64,000 bases of DNA from JANXZS01 sp963797255. GTDB taxonomy: Bacteria > Acidobacteriota > Terriglobia > Terriglobales > Acidobacteriaceae. Both the position numbers and the translations under genes were made by a program. Within the stretch, counting starts at the first letter, position 1. Every line of letters begins with the position of its first letter. A model generated the notes under the pieces. It saw nothing but the letters and a program-made list of their open reading frames with translations, made no database searches and was not told where the DNA came from. The stretch lies in contig CAWCOV010000018.1 in NCBI GenBank assembly GCA_963797255.1, forward strand, positions 89,029 through 153,028, written 5' to 3'. Positions 35,122-44,431 of the stretch are shown in pieces.

Positions 35122-37113
35122 ATGCGCGCCTTGGTTTCGGGAGTGCTGTTAGCCGTCTCCGTCAGCCTGTCTGCTCAAACAACCGATACGGCAAAGAAGG
35201 TCTACGACTCGTCGCAAAACTCAGTCTTCCTCATCCACCTGAATGACAGCTCCGGAGCGCCAACTGCACTCGGGAGCGGGTTTTTGGTTGGCCCGAGAAT
35301 GTTGGCGACGAATGCTCATGTTGCTAGCGCTGGCAGTCCGGTACTCTCCGTAGGTCCGGTCCGAATTCCGCTCAAAGTCCTGCGCGTAGATGAGGAAAAC
35401 GATCTGGCGCTTCTCACGCTGGATGCAGACCTCTCTTCAAAGCCGTTGCTCCTTTCGACCTCCGCAATTTCGCCCGGAGAACAGATCTTTGCAATCGGCA
35501 ATCCTGAAGGCCTCGAAAAGACCATCAGCCAGGGGATAGTCTCCGGACTACGTAAAAGGGAAAACCGCGATCTGATTCAAATCACCAGTCCTATATCTCA
35601 TGGCTCATCAGGCGGCCCGATCCTAGATGCAAAAGGAGTGGTCGTCGGCATTGCAGTAGGAATAATGGAGAACGGTCAAAATCTAAACTTTGCCGTTCCG
35701 GTTGTTTATCTCAGGGCCCTGATTGAGAACAGGAACACCATCCAAAAGGCTGCGGTGGTGGATACCGCAAGTTCGCTCGCAGAAGCGAAACGCCTGCAAA
35801 GCCTAAGAGATAATCTCCAATATTCTGACGACCCGAATTCCGACTATCAGAAGTATGGCCTACAAATTCAAAAAGGTATGGTTGCTGTTGTCCGGGAGTC
35901 CAATGCTGAAGGCGCTCTGACTGAGGTAGCATGCCTCGGAACGAAAGCCTACGAGTTTAGCGACACCGGCATCGCCGCAGCGAGAAAACTCAACAAACTA
36001 CAGCCCTCCCCGGCACATAAGGCGCTCCTCTCCTACGTTTTGTTGGATCGCGGACGAGACGAAGATGTGACCTCTCTTTTCGCCGACAAGGACAGTCCCC
36101 GTCAAGCTGAGGCAAAAGCTGCCTCCAAGAAATATTACGAGGATGCAGCACTAGAAGCGGCTGATACCAGGAGGATAGCTAAAGGATCGGACTACCTGGT
36201 TGCAAGTTTCGTTCTAAGCGAAGCGATGGTCAACAAAGGTTCATACTACGAAGCTGCAACAATCGAGTCGCCCGTTGTGAACGGGGTGCTCACCTTCTGC
36301 GGTGCAGATCTCGTTCGAGTCGCGTATCAAAGCCTTATCAGTAATAACATTCAAGCTAAGCAACCCGCAGAAGCAGAAAGGTGGTTTCGCCAGTATGCTG
36401 CAAAGTATGAACCAATGGCCTACGAATGGGACTCTGAGGGAGACCGTAGAGGCGACGCCAAGGATTACGCATTTGCTGCTGATGCATACGAGAGGGCTGC
36501 AACAGCTAGTGACTACTATTCGTATGACATGTGTTTCGCCTCCATAGATCGCTACCGGCAAAAGGTTACAGACGAAGAAAAAGTTCTAGCCGATGGTAGA
36601 AAATGCGTCGAAGCTTCCGTCAAAAACACTAACAAAAATGCGGAGCAGTATTTTAAGCAGGGCCTTCCTCTCGCGTATAGGGGGATGGCGGATGTGTTGA
36701 ACTGGCGGGGAGCATACCCGTCTGCATTGCAATACGCAAAGGAGGCAATAGCGGCAGATCCTCAAAATGCCTATGGGATGTATCTCGAATCGGTGATTTT
36801 GGACAAGATGGAAAGGTATTCTGAATGCACCTCCGCCGCTCAGGAATCTGTTCGCTTATCCGACGGCGCTTACCCGTACATGCAGTTTCAACTGGGTAGG
36901 TGCTACTTTCACTCAGGTAACTGGAGCCAAGCAGCAGTAAACTTTCGGCTTGCGGCGGAAGCTAATAAGGATGATGCGCCCGCCGCGTTCAATCTTGGCC
37001 TCTCTCTTCAGAGGCAAGGCTTCGAGCCAGATGCACGCCTATGGTTTCGTGAAGCTTTAAACAGGAATCCAGATAGCGAGTTGCGCGGAAAGATAGTGTC
37101 CGAACTGAAATAG
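35122..37113 (+). CDS. Exported S1C (DegP-like) serine protease with TPR-like C-terminal half
   Basis: Protein of 663 aa. Signal peptide ends around SLSAQ. The protease domain (about 25-210) has H66 in LATNAHV, D94 in EENDLALL and S163 in GSSGGP, the complete trypsin-like triad in DegP order; GSGFLVGPRMLATNAHV is typical. No PDZ domain is present. Residues about 225-663 are helical, Ala/Lys-rich, with TPR-like elements ending in AAVNFRLAAEANKDDAPAAFNLGLSLQRQG. ATG 35122 is chosen (TTGGAG six bases before). The gene lies within the tRNA-linked region, is AT-richer than its surroundings, and is intact. It may be protective or cargo; target unknown. Confidence 0.85.
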   Translation: MRALVSGVLLAVSVSLSAQTTDTAKKVYDSSQNSVFLIHLNDSSGAPTALGSGFLVGPRMLATNAHVASAGSPVLSVGPVRIPLKVLRVDEENDLALLTLDADLSSKPLLLSTSAISPGEQIFAIGNPEGLEKTISQGIVSGLRKRENRDLIQITSPISHGSSGGPILDAKGVVVGIAVGIMENGQNLNFAVPVVYLRALIENRNTIQKAAVVDTASSLAEAKRLQSLRDNLQYSDDPNSDYQKYGLQIQKGMVAVVRESNAEGALTEVACLGTKAYEFSDTGIAAARKLNKLQPSPAHKALLSYVLLDRGRDEDVTSLFADKDSPRQAEAKAASKKYYEDAALEAADTRRIAKGSDYLVASFVLSEAMVNKGSYYEAATIESPVVNGVLTFCGADLVRVAYQSLISNNIQAKQPAEAERWFRQYAAKYEPMAYEWDSEGDRRGDAKDYAFAADAYERAATASDYYSYDMCFASIDRYRQKVTDEEKVLADGRKCVEASVKNTNKNAEQYFKQGLPLAYRGMADVLNWRGAYPSALQYAKEAIAADPQNAYGMYLESVILDKMERYSECTSAAQESVRLSDGAYPYMQFQLGRCYFHSGNWSQAAVNFRLAAEANKDDAPAAFNLGLSLQRQGFEPDARLWFREALNRNPDSELRGKIVSELK

Positions 37114-37320
37114 AGTCTGCTGCCTTAACTTAACAAGTCCCGCTACATGTTGCTCGACGACATGGACAGCTTAGTTCCGTAGTATCCTCGGTGCCTAAAG
37201 GCGAGGCGCCCAGGGACCATCATCATTCGTGGAAGAACTCAACCGCTCCCCGCTCTCTGTACCAGCCTCTGGCGCGATCACCAGTATCCGGGTGCGTCGG
37301 CACTTGCCTAGCGTCTGAAT

Positions 37321-37541
37321 CTAGGGTTTTGGTATTGATCCTTTTCTTGGCATCGCGATAGGAACGCCATCGACAGCGCTCTTAGCCCGTTGTTCAGCAT
37401 CAGTAAAAGCGTCTGCTTCAGAAGTGAAACAGTGGCGGAAACCCCAAGGAAAATGTCATCCTTCCAAGCGCGTGACTTCCAAGATTGTCCGATCTTGGTG
37501 GCTTCCCACTTTATCCTGTGTCCATTGTATGTGGATTCCAT
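37321..37541 (-). pseudogene. Small hypothetical gene, frameshifted at a G4 run
   Basis: The open frame reads MESTYNGHRIKWEATKIG then SWKSRAWKDDIFLG and continues to 77 aa, but after FLG the composition changes. Dropping one base at the GGGG run (plus-strand C run 37442-37445) gives GFRHCFTSEADAFTDAEQRA, then KSAVDGVPIAMP, ending with TAG at 37321-37323, which is much more protein-like (regular Ala/Asp/Glu helix). So a 1-base indel splits the gene. No family recognised. Lies between the protease and recombinase genes. Confidence 0.5.
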
Positions 37542-37684
37542 TCGCGAATTGTAAACTGCCGGGAGAAGCCGACCAGTTAAGTCGAATGAGGTAGGGTCAC
37601 TTCGATGTAGCCTCGAATTCTTTAAAATGGCGCATTATGAACGCTGCACTAAAATCGATCCGAGCGTTGGTTCAGCAATAGCAG

Positions 37685-38260
37685 CTATTTCGCGCGGCTG
37701 TATTGATACAGAGTCTCTCGGCTGATGCCGAACTCCCGCGCTAATGATGTCTTCTGCTCTCCTGCCTTGATTCTCCGACGGAGCTCCTTAGCTCGCTCAA
37801 TGCTCAGAGAGGGTTTGCGGCCTTTGTAAACACCAGCCTTTTTCGCGAGAGCAATCCCTTCCCGTTGGCGTTCACGTATCAGTGAACGCTCGAACTCGGC
37901 AAAGGCTCCCATTACGCTGAGCAACAATTGCGACATCGCAGAGTCCTCGCCAGTAAATGTCAGGCGCTCTTTGATGAACTCCACCAGAACACCCTTCTGG
38001 GTCAGGTCCAGTACAATCTTGCGCAGGTCGTCCAGGTTGCGCGCCAGCCGATCCATGGAATGAACCAGCAGGGTATCGCCCTCGCGCAAGTAATCTAGCG
38101 CGGACTGCAACTGCGGGCGCTTTGTGTCTTTACCGGATGCCTTGTCTGTGAACAGCTTATCAACGTCCTCACCATCGAGTTGTCGCACCGTGTTTTGGTC
38201 GAGCGTGGAAACACGAATATAGCCGACACGCTTGCTATTCCGTCTTGCTGCTGCGGTCAT
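37685..38260 (-). CDS. Serine recombinase (resolvase/invertase)
   Basis: Protein of 191 aa. VGYIRVSTLDQNTVRQL contains the catalytic Ser; EGDTLLVHSMDRLARNLDDL and FAEFERSLIRERQREGIALA are the conserved helices of Tn3-type resolvases, followed by a C-terminal helix-turn-helix (AREFGISRETLYQYSRA). Full length and all catalytic residues (R in DRLARN, RxxI) seem intact. It lies at the end of the tRNA-linked region, upstream of a res-like inverted repeat. Function is site-specific resolution or inversion; no transposase is adjacent. Confidence 0.92.
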   Translation of the reverse strand: MTAAARRNSKRVGYIRVSTLDQNTVRQLDGEDVDKLFTDKASGKDTKRPQLQSALDYLREGDTLLVHSMDRLARNLDDLRKIVLDLTQKGVLVEFIKERLTFTGEDSAMSQLLLSVMGAFAEFERSLIRERQREGIALAKKAGVYKGRKPSLSIERAKELRRRIKAGEQKTSLAREFGISRETLYQYSRAK

Positions 38261-38277
38261 GGTCTTCCTCTAATTAG

Positions 38278-38373
38278 TGTCAGAAAAGACTCTAAGACCG
38301 TTGAGCGCTGGTGTCAATCAAATAAGTTTTCGATCCTATTCTGACGCAAAATGTGTCAGATCTAAACGTCAGG
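38278..38373. promoter_or_regulatory. Candidate res site upstream of the serine recombinase
   Basis: Just 5' of the recombinase gene are TGTCAGA at 38278-38284, the perfect inverted repeat TCTGAC-9 bases-GTCAGA at 38340-38360, and CGTCAGG at 38367-38373. Resolvases bind clustered inverted subsites of this kind in their own promoter. The subsite count and spacing are not verified. Confidence 0.45.
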
Positions 38374-38441
38374 TTGGACTATACCCCACATAGACATGCG
38401 CATTCGCTATAAGAGTTTAGAAACGAAAGCGTTTGTTCAGC

Positions 38442-38558
38442 GTGAGCATTGGTTCGCCCTCATCCAGCCTCAATGGATACGCGCTCACCGCCGATGGCTC
38501 CCAGCTCGCCGTCCTGACGCGCGACCAGATCTCCATCTATCCTGTTGCTCGCAAGTGA
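38442..38558 (+). pseudogene. C-terminal fragment of a WD40-like beta-propeller protein
   Basis: A 38-codon frame ending in TGA reads SSSLNGYALTADGSQLAVLT then RDQISIYPVARK, the typical last blade and ending of acidobacterial beta-propeller proteins. No start and no upstream part exist; sequence upstream is the recombinase promoter region. So this is a leftover tail, probably from the insertion that brought the recombinase. Confidence 0.55.
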
Positions 38559-38559
38559 T

Positions 38560-38787
38560 TTTCGCTGCCCTGGTGCGGCTGGCAGAAACTTACTTCGCTT
38601 TACGCAAACCATGGGCTGGGCTTCATTCAAAACAGGTGACCTGGCTCTCGCAGAGAAATCTGCGCTGGCTGCCTGGAAACTCGCAGAGGATCCCACTGCC
38701 GGCGATCAGGTTCCCTGGGAAGATCTCCTCGGTTTTCTCCGTTGCGACGCGCCCCACGTGGGCTCAAATCCATTAGTTCGAATGTGA
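38560..38787 (+). pseudogene. TPR-like gene fragment
   Basis: Frame reading LRFTQTMGWASFKTGDLALA then EKSALAAWKLAEDPTAGD resembles a TPR helix pair with the GD-LA spacing seen in acidobacterial repeat proteins. It has no proper start and ends at 38787, overlapping the 3' end of the GH78 gene by 15 bases on the opposite strand. Probably a second remnant next to the WD40 tail; weak evidence. Confidence 0.35.
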
Positions 38788-41259
38788 CGGTAGTGATAAC
38801 TGCTGCTTGCCCGCAGTGAGGGGATAGTTCTTTCCGTTCCAGATGAACGTCCCGGCCAATCCGTTAGGCAATGTGATTGTCGCTTGAGGTACTTTCTGGT
38901 CGAGATCCATGGCAAGAGTTATCGCGCCGCCAGGAGAAGAGAGCGTGGCATCAACTTTTTTCAATGAGCCGGGACGAGGTTCAATGCGAACTCTGTTGAA
39001 GTTGGGTGACGCTGGGGTGATGCCTGCCACAATTGACAAGAGATCGTAATTAGGGTGTGCGCTCCAGGCGTGTGAGTCCGAACGCGTAGGCTCTGGTTGT
39101 TCGGACCATGTGGTGAGTCCATTCGCGACCATCGTTTTCCATGGCTGCAGAGTCTCAAGATAGCGGTTTCCCAATCCCGAGTGAACCAGTGCGCGTGCCA
39201 AGTAGAAGCGGTAGTAGTACGAAGCGAGGGACATCTTGGCAGGCACGTTTTCCGCAACAAATGTGGGATCGCTCGCCGACAGAATCTTCTTCATCACCGC
39301 CGCCTGATCAGCTTTCGGGACCACGTCAAGCCAGACTGCAAATGCGTTTGCGTGCTGGCTGAAATGATTCTTCTCGGGCGTATCGGCGATAAGTGCGAAC
39401 TCTTCACTCCAGCACAGGCGCCTAACCGCCTCGGCGATCAGTACAGCCTGCTCGGAGTCCTGTCTTGCCAGGTCCTTGTTGCCGAGAGCATCTTCCAGTT
39501 CGGACGCATATCGCAGGGCTTCAAGGTATTGAAGACTCAGGATTGCGGAATCTCCCTCGGCGTCCTGCGGCGGCACGCCGATTGCGAATCCATTGGCCCA
39601 ATCGACGAACGACCACCACGGAAGCTTGCCCAACAGGCCGTTCTTGTTCTGCTTTTGCCGGAAGAATTCGAGCGTGCTGCGCACCACAGACAACTGAGCT
39701 CGCACAAATTCCGGATCGTCTCGATACATCCAGAAGTCGTGCACCATGCCAATCCAGTAGAGAGAGAATCCGGGAATGCTCTGAAATGCGGAGGCCGGAT
39801 AATGACTGAGCGTGATCCCTTCCGGGATGGTCGAATTGTGAAACGCTTCGATCGCCTGACGGCCTAACCGGTCGTCGGCCCCTACCGTGTAAGAAATCAG
39901 CGCCTGAACGCGGGTATCGCCCGTATACTGCAGACGCTCCCAGTAGGGCGTATCCATGTAGGTGTCATGGGCACACAGGCGGGCGGTCCTCCAACCGATA
40001 TCCCAAATCGGCTTGAGAGAGGGATCGTCCGAAGCGAACTTTCCGGATTCCTTGAAGGGATATCCTGTAAACCATGCACGAAGACTGTTGAGGTCGAGGG
40101 CCTCTTCCCCTGTCTTTACGTCGATCTGCAGATAGCGCCATGTCCTCCATTCAAGAGGAGTGAAGGTTCTTTCTGATTCTCCATCAGGGTAGACTTCGTC
40201 GTAGATTCCCATGATGTGCTTGGTCGCGATCTCGTTTCGGTTCCCCTTCTTTTCCTCCGCATCGTAGAGAGCCTCCGCGTACGTGAGCTTGATCTTGGCG
40301 CCGCGCCCCTTGCTGAATGTAAGTTCGGGATAGGCAGTCGTCAGGTTTCCGGCGTCGATGAGCATTGTCGCCTCTTGATGAGGCGGGATCGTCAGTGTCC
40401 CATTCGGAAACTTGGAAGCCGAAGTCAGTCCTGTCATTCGGACGACATTGCCGGAAGACACTTCAGTCGTCTCCATCAGCGGCAACGTATCGGGAACCAG
40501 CTGCCAATTGACCTGGGCGAACATAGTTCCGCGCGCAGAGGCGCGCCCGATGATCACAGCATTCTTCCAGACGCCACTCCCTTGGGATGTTACGTCAGGG
40601 GCATCCCATGCCCAATTGAAGGTAGCAGCGTCCAGTTTCTCGGCAGGCGAGCCAACGTAGTAGCGCTTCCGCATGTCCGGTGGGGTCGCGAGGGTTGAAA
40701 GACCCTTCTCGATTGCGACGCTCCAGGTTTGGTCCGAGTGAATATCGGCTGGGTTCGAAGAATCGCCATCGATCAGAAAGCCGATGCGATCGGTGATTTG
40801 ACGCACCGGGGCGTTTTCCCCGAAGTTCCAGACGGTGGCGGAGATAACGTTCCTGCCTGGATGAAGCAGGCTCGCAATGTCATAGGTCGTATATTTCCAA
40901 TGCTGAATGTCACCGTGCGAGGGCCCTGTCCCTACATTCTTGCCATTCACCTTGAGAAGGTATTGATTGTCCGCCGATACATAAACTGCAAAACGGTCAG
41001 GCTGAGAAGCAAGGTCTATTTCTTTTCTGAAGTGAAGAAAGCACTCATCCCGTTGCGGAGCATCGGGACTGGTGATCCAGGAGGCTTTCCATGCGTGAGA
41101 GAGAGGAAGAGGTGGAGTCGACTGTGCGTGGCCAGCGACAGATATTAAAGTCCCGCAGCCAATGAGGAGGCACAAAATCGGGCACCTTCCAAGTCGTCCA
41201 ACAGACAGCCCTCGCTCAACGTACTTCTTCGACTGCCGGCAATTTTCTCTCGCCATCAT
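38773..41259 (-). CDS. Secreted GH78 alpha-L-rhamnosidase
   Basis: Protein of about 828 aa. A long N-terminus with a hydrophobic core (CPILCLLIGCGTLISVAGHAQ) serves as signal peptide. Then beta domains (SHAWKASWITSPDAPQR, YLLKVNGKNVGTGPSHGD, PDMRKRYYVGSPAEKLD), the (alpha/alpha)6 catalytic domain with DTYMDTPYWERLQYTGDTRV, the signature of GH78 acidic catalytic residues, and a C-terminal beta domain with SPGGAITLAMDL. It cleaves terminal alpha-L-rhamnose from plant or exopolysaccharides. ATG 41259 is used since GGGAG precedes it; TTG 41280 is upstream. Minus strand, followed by no sugar transporter. Confidence 0.9.
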   Translation of the reverse strand: MMARENCRQSKKYVERGLSVGRLGRCPILCLLIGCGTLISVAGHAQSTPPLPLSHAWKASWITSPDAPQRDECFLHFRKEIDLASQPDRFAVYVSADNQYLLKVNGKNVGTGPSHGDIQHWKYTTYDIASLLHPGRNVISATVWNFGENAPVRQITDRIGFLIDGDSSNPADIHSDQTWSVAIEKGLSTLATPPDMRKRYYVGSPAEKLDAATFNWAWDAPDVTSQGSGVWKNAVIIGRASARGTMFAQVNWQLVPDTLPLMETTEVSSGNVVRMTGLTSASKFPNGTLTIPPHQEATMLIDAGNLTTAYPELTFSKGRGAKIKLTYAEALYDAEEKKGNRNEIATKHIMGIYDEVYPDGESERTFTPLEWRTWRYLQIDVKTGEEALDLNSLRAWFTGYPFKESGKFASDDPSLKPIWDIGWRTARLCAHDTYMDTPYWERLQYTGDTRVQALISYTVGADDRLGRQAIEAFHNSTIPEGITLSHYPASAFQSIPGFSLYWIGMVHDFWMYRDDPEFVRAQLSVVRSTLEFFRQKQNKNGLLGKLPWWSFVDWANGFAIGVPPQDAEGDSAILSLQYLEALRYASELEDALGNKDLARQDSEQAVLIAEAVRRLCWSEEFALIADTPEKNHFSQHANAFAVWLDVVPKADQAAVMKKILSASDPTFVAENVPAKMSLASYYYRFYLARALVHSGLGNRYLETLQPWKTMVANGLTTWSEQPEPTRSDSHAWSAHPNYDLLSIVAGITPASPNFNRVRIEPRPGSLKKVDATLSSPGGAITLAMDLDQKVPQATITLPNGLAGTFIWNGKNYPLTAGKQQLSLPSHSN

Positions 41260-41470
41260 CGTAGTTTCTCCCACTTTCAATTGCGGAACGTTACTCCGCG
41301 TCCAAACAGCATCGCCTGTAACTGAATGAAACGGATTCGTCCAACAGTCACCAATTCGAACCGTCCGGAATACAAATTCCAGATTTGTTCGATCCCGCTA
41401 AGTTTCTCACTAACGAAACCATTGCAGAATCTCTAAGTACGGTGTGTTCCGAATAGTAGGTAAAGAGACC

Positions 41471-41794
41471 TTAAGCGCTAGGCATGCTGGTAGGCTGATC
41501 TGCCGGTCGATCGGATTTGTTGACGTTGGTGGACATGCGTTTCAACCATCCCGTGATCGAGCCGGACTTCGATCGATTCAGCAGACTGAACTTTCCCTCG
41601 AGATCCTGGGCAAGATATCCTCTATCGGCCAAGGTTTGAAGGATCCTGTCCGTCGTCCTCTGCGAAACTCCAGTTGTATTTGAAATGTACCTAGTTTTGA
41701 GAGGGTGATCGCTTTTGAGCAATAATTCAAGGATATCCAGCGTATGCATGAGAACCGGAACCAGGTAGCTACGGGTCTTGGTGTCTTTCAGCAT
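41471..41794 (-). CDS. Short IclR-type helix-turn-helix protein
   Basis: Protein of 107 aa: SYLVPVLMHTLDILELLLK leads into the winged helix with GVSQRTTDRILQTLADRGYLA, the DNA-binding half of IclR regulators. The ligand-binding GAF-like domain is absent, and the tail after about residue 75 is Ser/Pro-rich. Such short forms occur in Acidobacteria and may bind DNA alone or be truncated. It lies in a group of secreted hydrolase genes (GH78 before it, YceI and esterase after), so local control is possible but not shown. Confidence 0.65.
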   Translation of the reverse strand: MLKDTKTRSYLVPVLMHTLDILELLLKSDHPLKTRYISNTTGVSQRTTDRILQTLADRGYLAQDLEGKFSLLNRSKSGSITGWLKRMSTNVNKSDRPADQPTSMPSA

Positions 41795-41895
41795 GATCCA
41801 TATCTCTCAACCGCGGCGCCATCAATGGAAGATTCAGAGACGACGTCGCCTTTCGAAGGAAGGAGAGTCGGTTCCTTCGTTTGAAAAGTACGCTT

Positions 41896-42474
41896 CTATT
41901 GCTTGGCCACATCAAGATCGATGGTCAACTTGACCTCGTCGCCCACAACTGCCGTGGGAACCTTTGTCGCAATTCCAAACGCTGTACGGCTGATTGTCGT
42001 GGTGGCTGAGAATCCGGAGTGCGGCTTCTTATCCATACCCGGAACCGGTCCGGTGGGTCCCTCCACTTGGAGGACCACTGGCTTTGTCACGCCATGCAAT
42101 GTCAGATTTCCCGAGATTGTCAAGGCGCTGCCGTTCTTTGCGATGCTCGTGCTGACGAAAGTTGCCGTCGGAAACTGCGCGACATCGAAGAAGTTCGGAC
42201 TCTTCAGGTCGCTGTCTCTCCCTGCAACGCCGGTGTCCACAGTAGTTATGTCAATCGTGACGTTTACGGTGGATTTCGTGATATCTGATTCATTGAGGAC
42301 GATGTTCCCGCCGATGTTTCCAAAATGACCTCGCACATTGGAAAGACTCATGTGAATGATCGAAAAATTCACTTGGCTATGCGCTTTGTCCGGGATCCAG
42401 GTAGAGGATTGCGCATGTGTGATCGGGGCGGGGAGCAACAACACTCCGAATATGCATGACAATAGTTTGATCAT
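41896..42474 (-). CDS. YceI-family lipid-binding protein
   Basis: Protein of 192 aa with a signal peptide (to about ITHAQS) and the YceI beta-barrel: TWIPDKAHSQVNFSIIHM, GHFGNIGGNIVLNESDITK, DLKSPNFFDVAQFPTATFVST and FGIATKVPTAVVGDEVKLT. YceI proteins bind isoprenoid chains in the periplasm. AAAGGAG lies 9 bases before the ATG. It is upstream of a type B carboxylesterase gene on the same strand with about 110 bases between. Confidence 0.9.
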   Translation of the reverse strand: MIKLLSCIFGVLLLPAPITHAQSSTWIPDKAHSQVNFSIIHMSLSNVRGHFGNIGGNIVLNESDITKSTVNVTIDITTVDTGVAGRDSDLKSPNFFDVAQFPTATFVSTSIAKNGSALTISGNLTLHGVTKPVVLQVEGPTGPVPGMDKKPHSGFSATTTISRTAFGIATKVPTAVVGDEVKLTIDLDVAKQ

Positions 42475-42586
42475 CTAACACCACTCCTTTCAGGGCGTTG
42501 TAGTTATGGTTAGGAGCCGGCAAACACGCCGGCACCAAGACGGAAGAAAGTGTGAAAACGGATGAGGCCTGCACTTGATGAGTACT

Positions 42587-44311
42587 TCAAGGCTCCATTT
42601 GCTCCCAGAGACTCCTTTCCAGCCCGAACGGATCGTCGACGACTTTGCATTCAGCATTGATCAGCATCGTTGCTCGCCGAGCGGTGTCGTATGCGGGCCA
42701 ATCCGGCTGCCCTTTGGCGCCGGGTTTGCCGGTTTTGGCATAGGTGCTCCACATCTGGCTCATGTTCTGTGCCGTCTTTACGCTGTCAGCACTGGTATCC
42801 ATCATCGTGCGCGTCGCCGTCTGTTGGGGGTCCGGGCTTGAAGCATCGCTGGGTTGGATAAGATCGAATTTGTATGCGATCTCGAGTGCGTGTGCTGCGC
42901 CCACCTTATGCTGCGTACCCGGAACGATGCGTTGGGACTCGTACGTGAAGATATAGGCGTAGACGGGAGCACCATGCTGAGCGTACTTGCGTTCAGCTAT
43001 TGTGATCGAGCCGAAACCGATCATCCGGGCGGTGCTGATCGCGATGTAGAGGTCAGCTGGTGAGGCTTCGGGACGGCTCTTGTGGTACGTGCTGAACACT
43101 TCTTCGGCATGCTCGCCGTATTCCTTCTGGAGCCTTTCTTTCAGCGATGCTTCTGTGAGGTTGAACACGTCGCTGTTATGAGATTCCATGAAGAAGAAGA
43201 TGGTCTCGTCGCGGTTATAGCCGACAATAAGCGGCTTGTCTTTCGAGATAGACGGTGCGTTCGGATCGAAAGGATGGTGAGGCAGTATGCTGCCATCCAC
43301 CACAGGCCCGAAACCGCCCGGTCGTCCGCCGCCACCGATGCCGCGGCGTCCGCCACTCATTGTCAGCGGACCTCCCCCGGGCTGTTTCCCTAGATCTACC
43401 TGAATGGCCAAGAGTTTTTCCGCCGGAACATCGAGTAGTTTGCGCCACTCATTTTTTCCGAGCCCAAGCTGCTTCATGACCATCAAGGTGGTTTCTGTGG
43501 CCATGTCACGCGGAAACATGCGAATTCCGGGACCGCTTTCGATAGATGCCTTGTTGAAATTCGGCGCAGCCGAGGGCATCGCATAGAGGCAGGAGGTCTT
43601 GGCACCGCCGCCGCTCTCGCCGAAAATCATCACATTATTGGGATCCCCACCAAAGGCCGCGATGTTGTCGTGCACCCACTTCAACCCGTCGCATATATCG
43701 AGCAGTCCCTGGTTGCCAGAGGTGGCGTACTCTTCTCCTGCAAGTTCTCCGAGGTAGAGGAATCCCATCAAGCCAAGGCGATGATTGGTCGCAACAACGA
43801 CCACATCCCAGACACGAGCCAGGTTGCTGGCATCCTGATACGGAGCTCCGCCTGAGCCGACGGTGAAGCCGCCTCCGTGGCTATAGAACATGACCGGACG
43901 CTTGCGCCCGTCAGCCGCCGGCGTCCACACGTTGAGATAAAGGCAGTCCTCCGCTGGCATGCCCTCACTGTTGCCAAAAGAAGGCCGCATGGACGGTTGC
44001 AACGAAGGCGGTCCTGACTTCAGCGCGTCGCGGACACCTATCCAGGGCTGGAGCCGAGCCGCAGCTTTGAACCGGTTCGCACCGGAAGCAGAACCGCCGT
44101 AGGGAATGCCCTTGAAAGTTGCCAGACCATCGCCTCTCTGGCCGCGAACCCGCCCATAAGATGTGTCAACTTCGATGAATTCCGTTTTTCCGGACTCTGC
44201 AAAGTTACGAGCCGCGGGGAGTACAGCAACACTACCCAAAGCCATGGAACCTCTGGCAACGAATTCGCGTCGGCTAATTCTCCGCGAGGAACGATCAAAG
44301 AATGAACTCAC
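42587..44311 (-). CDS. Tat-exported type B carboxylesterase
   Basis: Alpha/beta hydrolase of 574 aa. The N-terminus has a twin-Arg signal (SRREF with hydrophobic core following). Oxyanion HGGG at 145-148, EDCLYLNVW at 121-129 and the nucleophile S233 in GESGGG are as in carboxylesterase/para-nitrobenzyl esterase; the His lies in the C-terminal third. There is a Gly-rich insert (PGGGPLTMSGGRRGIGGGGR region) after residue 320 that is unusual. GTG 44311 is used, with AAAGGA 7 bases before. Substrate probably an ester in plant or polymer breakdown. Confidence 0.85.
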   Translation of the reverse strand: MSSFFDRSSRRISRREFVARGSMALGSVAVLPAARNFAESGKTEFIEVDTSYGRVRGQRGDGLATFKGIPYGGSASGANRFKAAARLQPWIGVRDALKSGPPSLQPSMRPSFGNSEGMPAEDCLYLNVWTPAADGRKRPVMFYSHGGGFTVGSGGAPYQDASNLARVWDVVVVATNHRLGLMGFLYLGELAGEEYATSGNQGLLDICDGLKWVHDNIAAFGGDPNNVMIFGESGGGAKTSCLYAMPSAAPNFNKASIESGPGIRMFPRDMATETTLMVMKQLGLGKNEWRKLLDVPAEKLLAIQVDLGKQPGGGPLTMSGGRRGIGGGGRPGGFGPVVDGSILPHHPFDPNAPSISKDKPLIVGYNRDETIFFFMESHNSDVFNLTEASLKERLQKEYGEHAEEVFSTYHKSRPEASPADLYIAISTARMIGFGSITIAERKYAQHGAPVYAYIFTYESQRIVPGTQHKVGAAHALEIAYKFDLIQPSDASSPDPQQTATRTMMDTSADSVKTAQNMSQMWSTYAKTGKPGAKGQPDWPAYDTARRATMLINAECKVVDDPFGLERSLWEQMEP

Positions 44312-44431
44312 TATTTTTTCCTTTCTCTTCGGTTCTCATTTGTCACAAGTTCAACTCAACTTTTCGATCAGATTGTTCAATTCGTCAGCGGTGTGCAGGT
44401 AACTACGGTTAGACCAGCACTTGGTGGGCCC

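Noticed and set aside
32518..38260. Complete prophage
   Set aside because: No capsid, tail, terminase or lysis genes are present.
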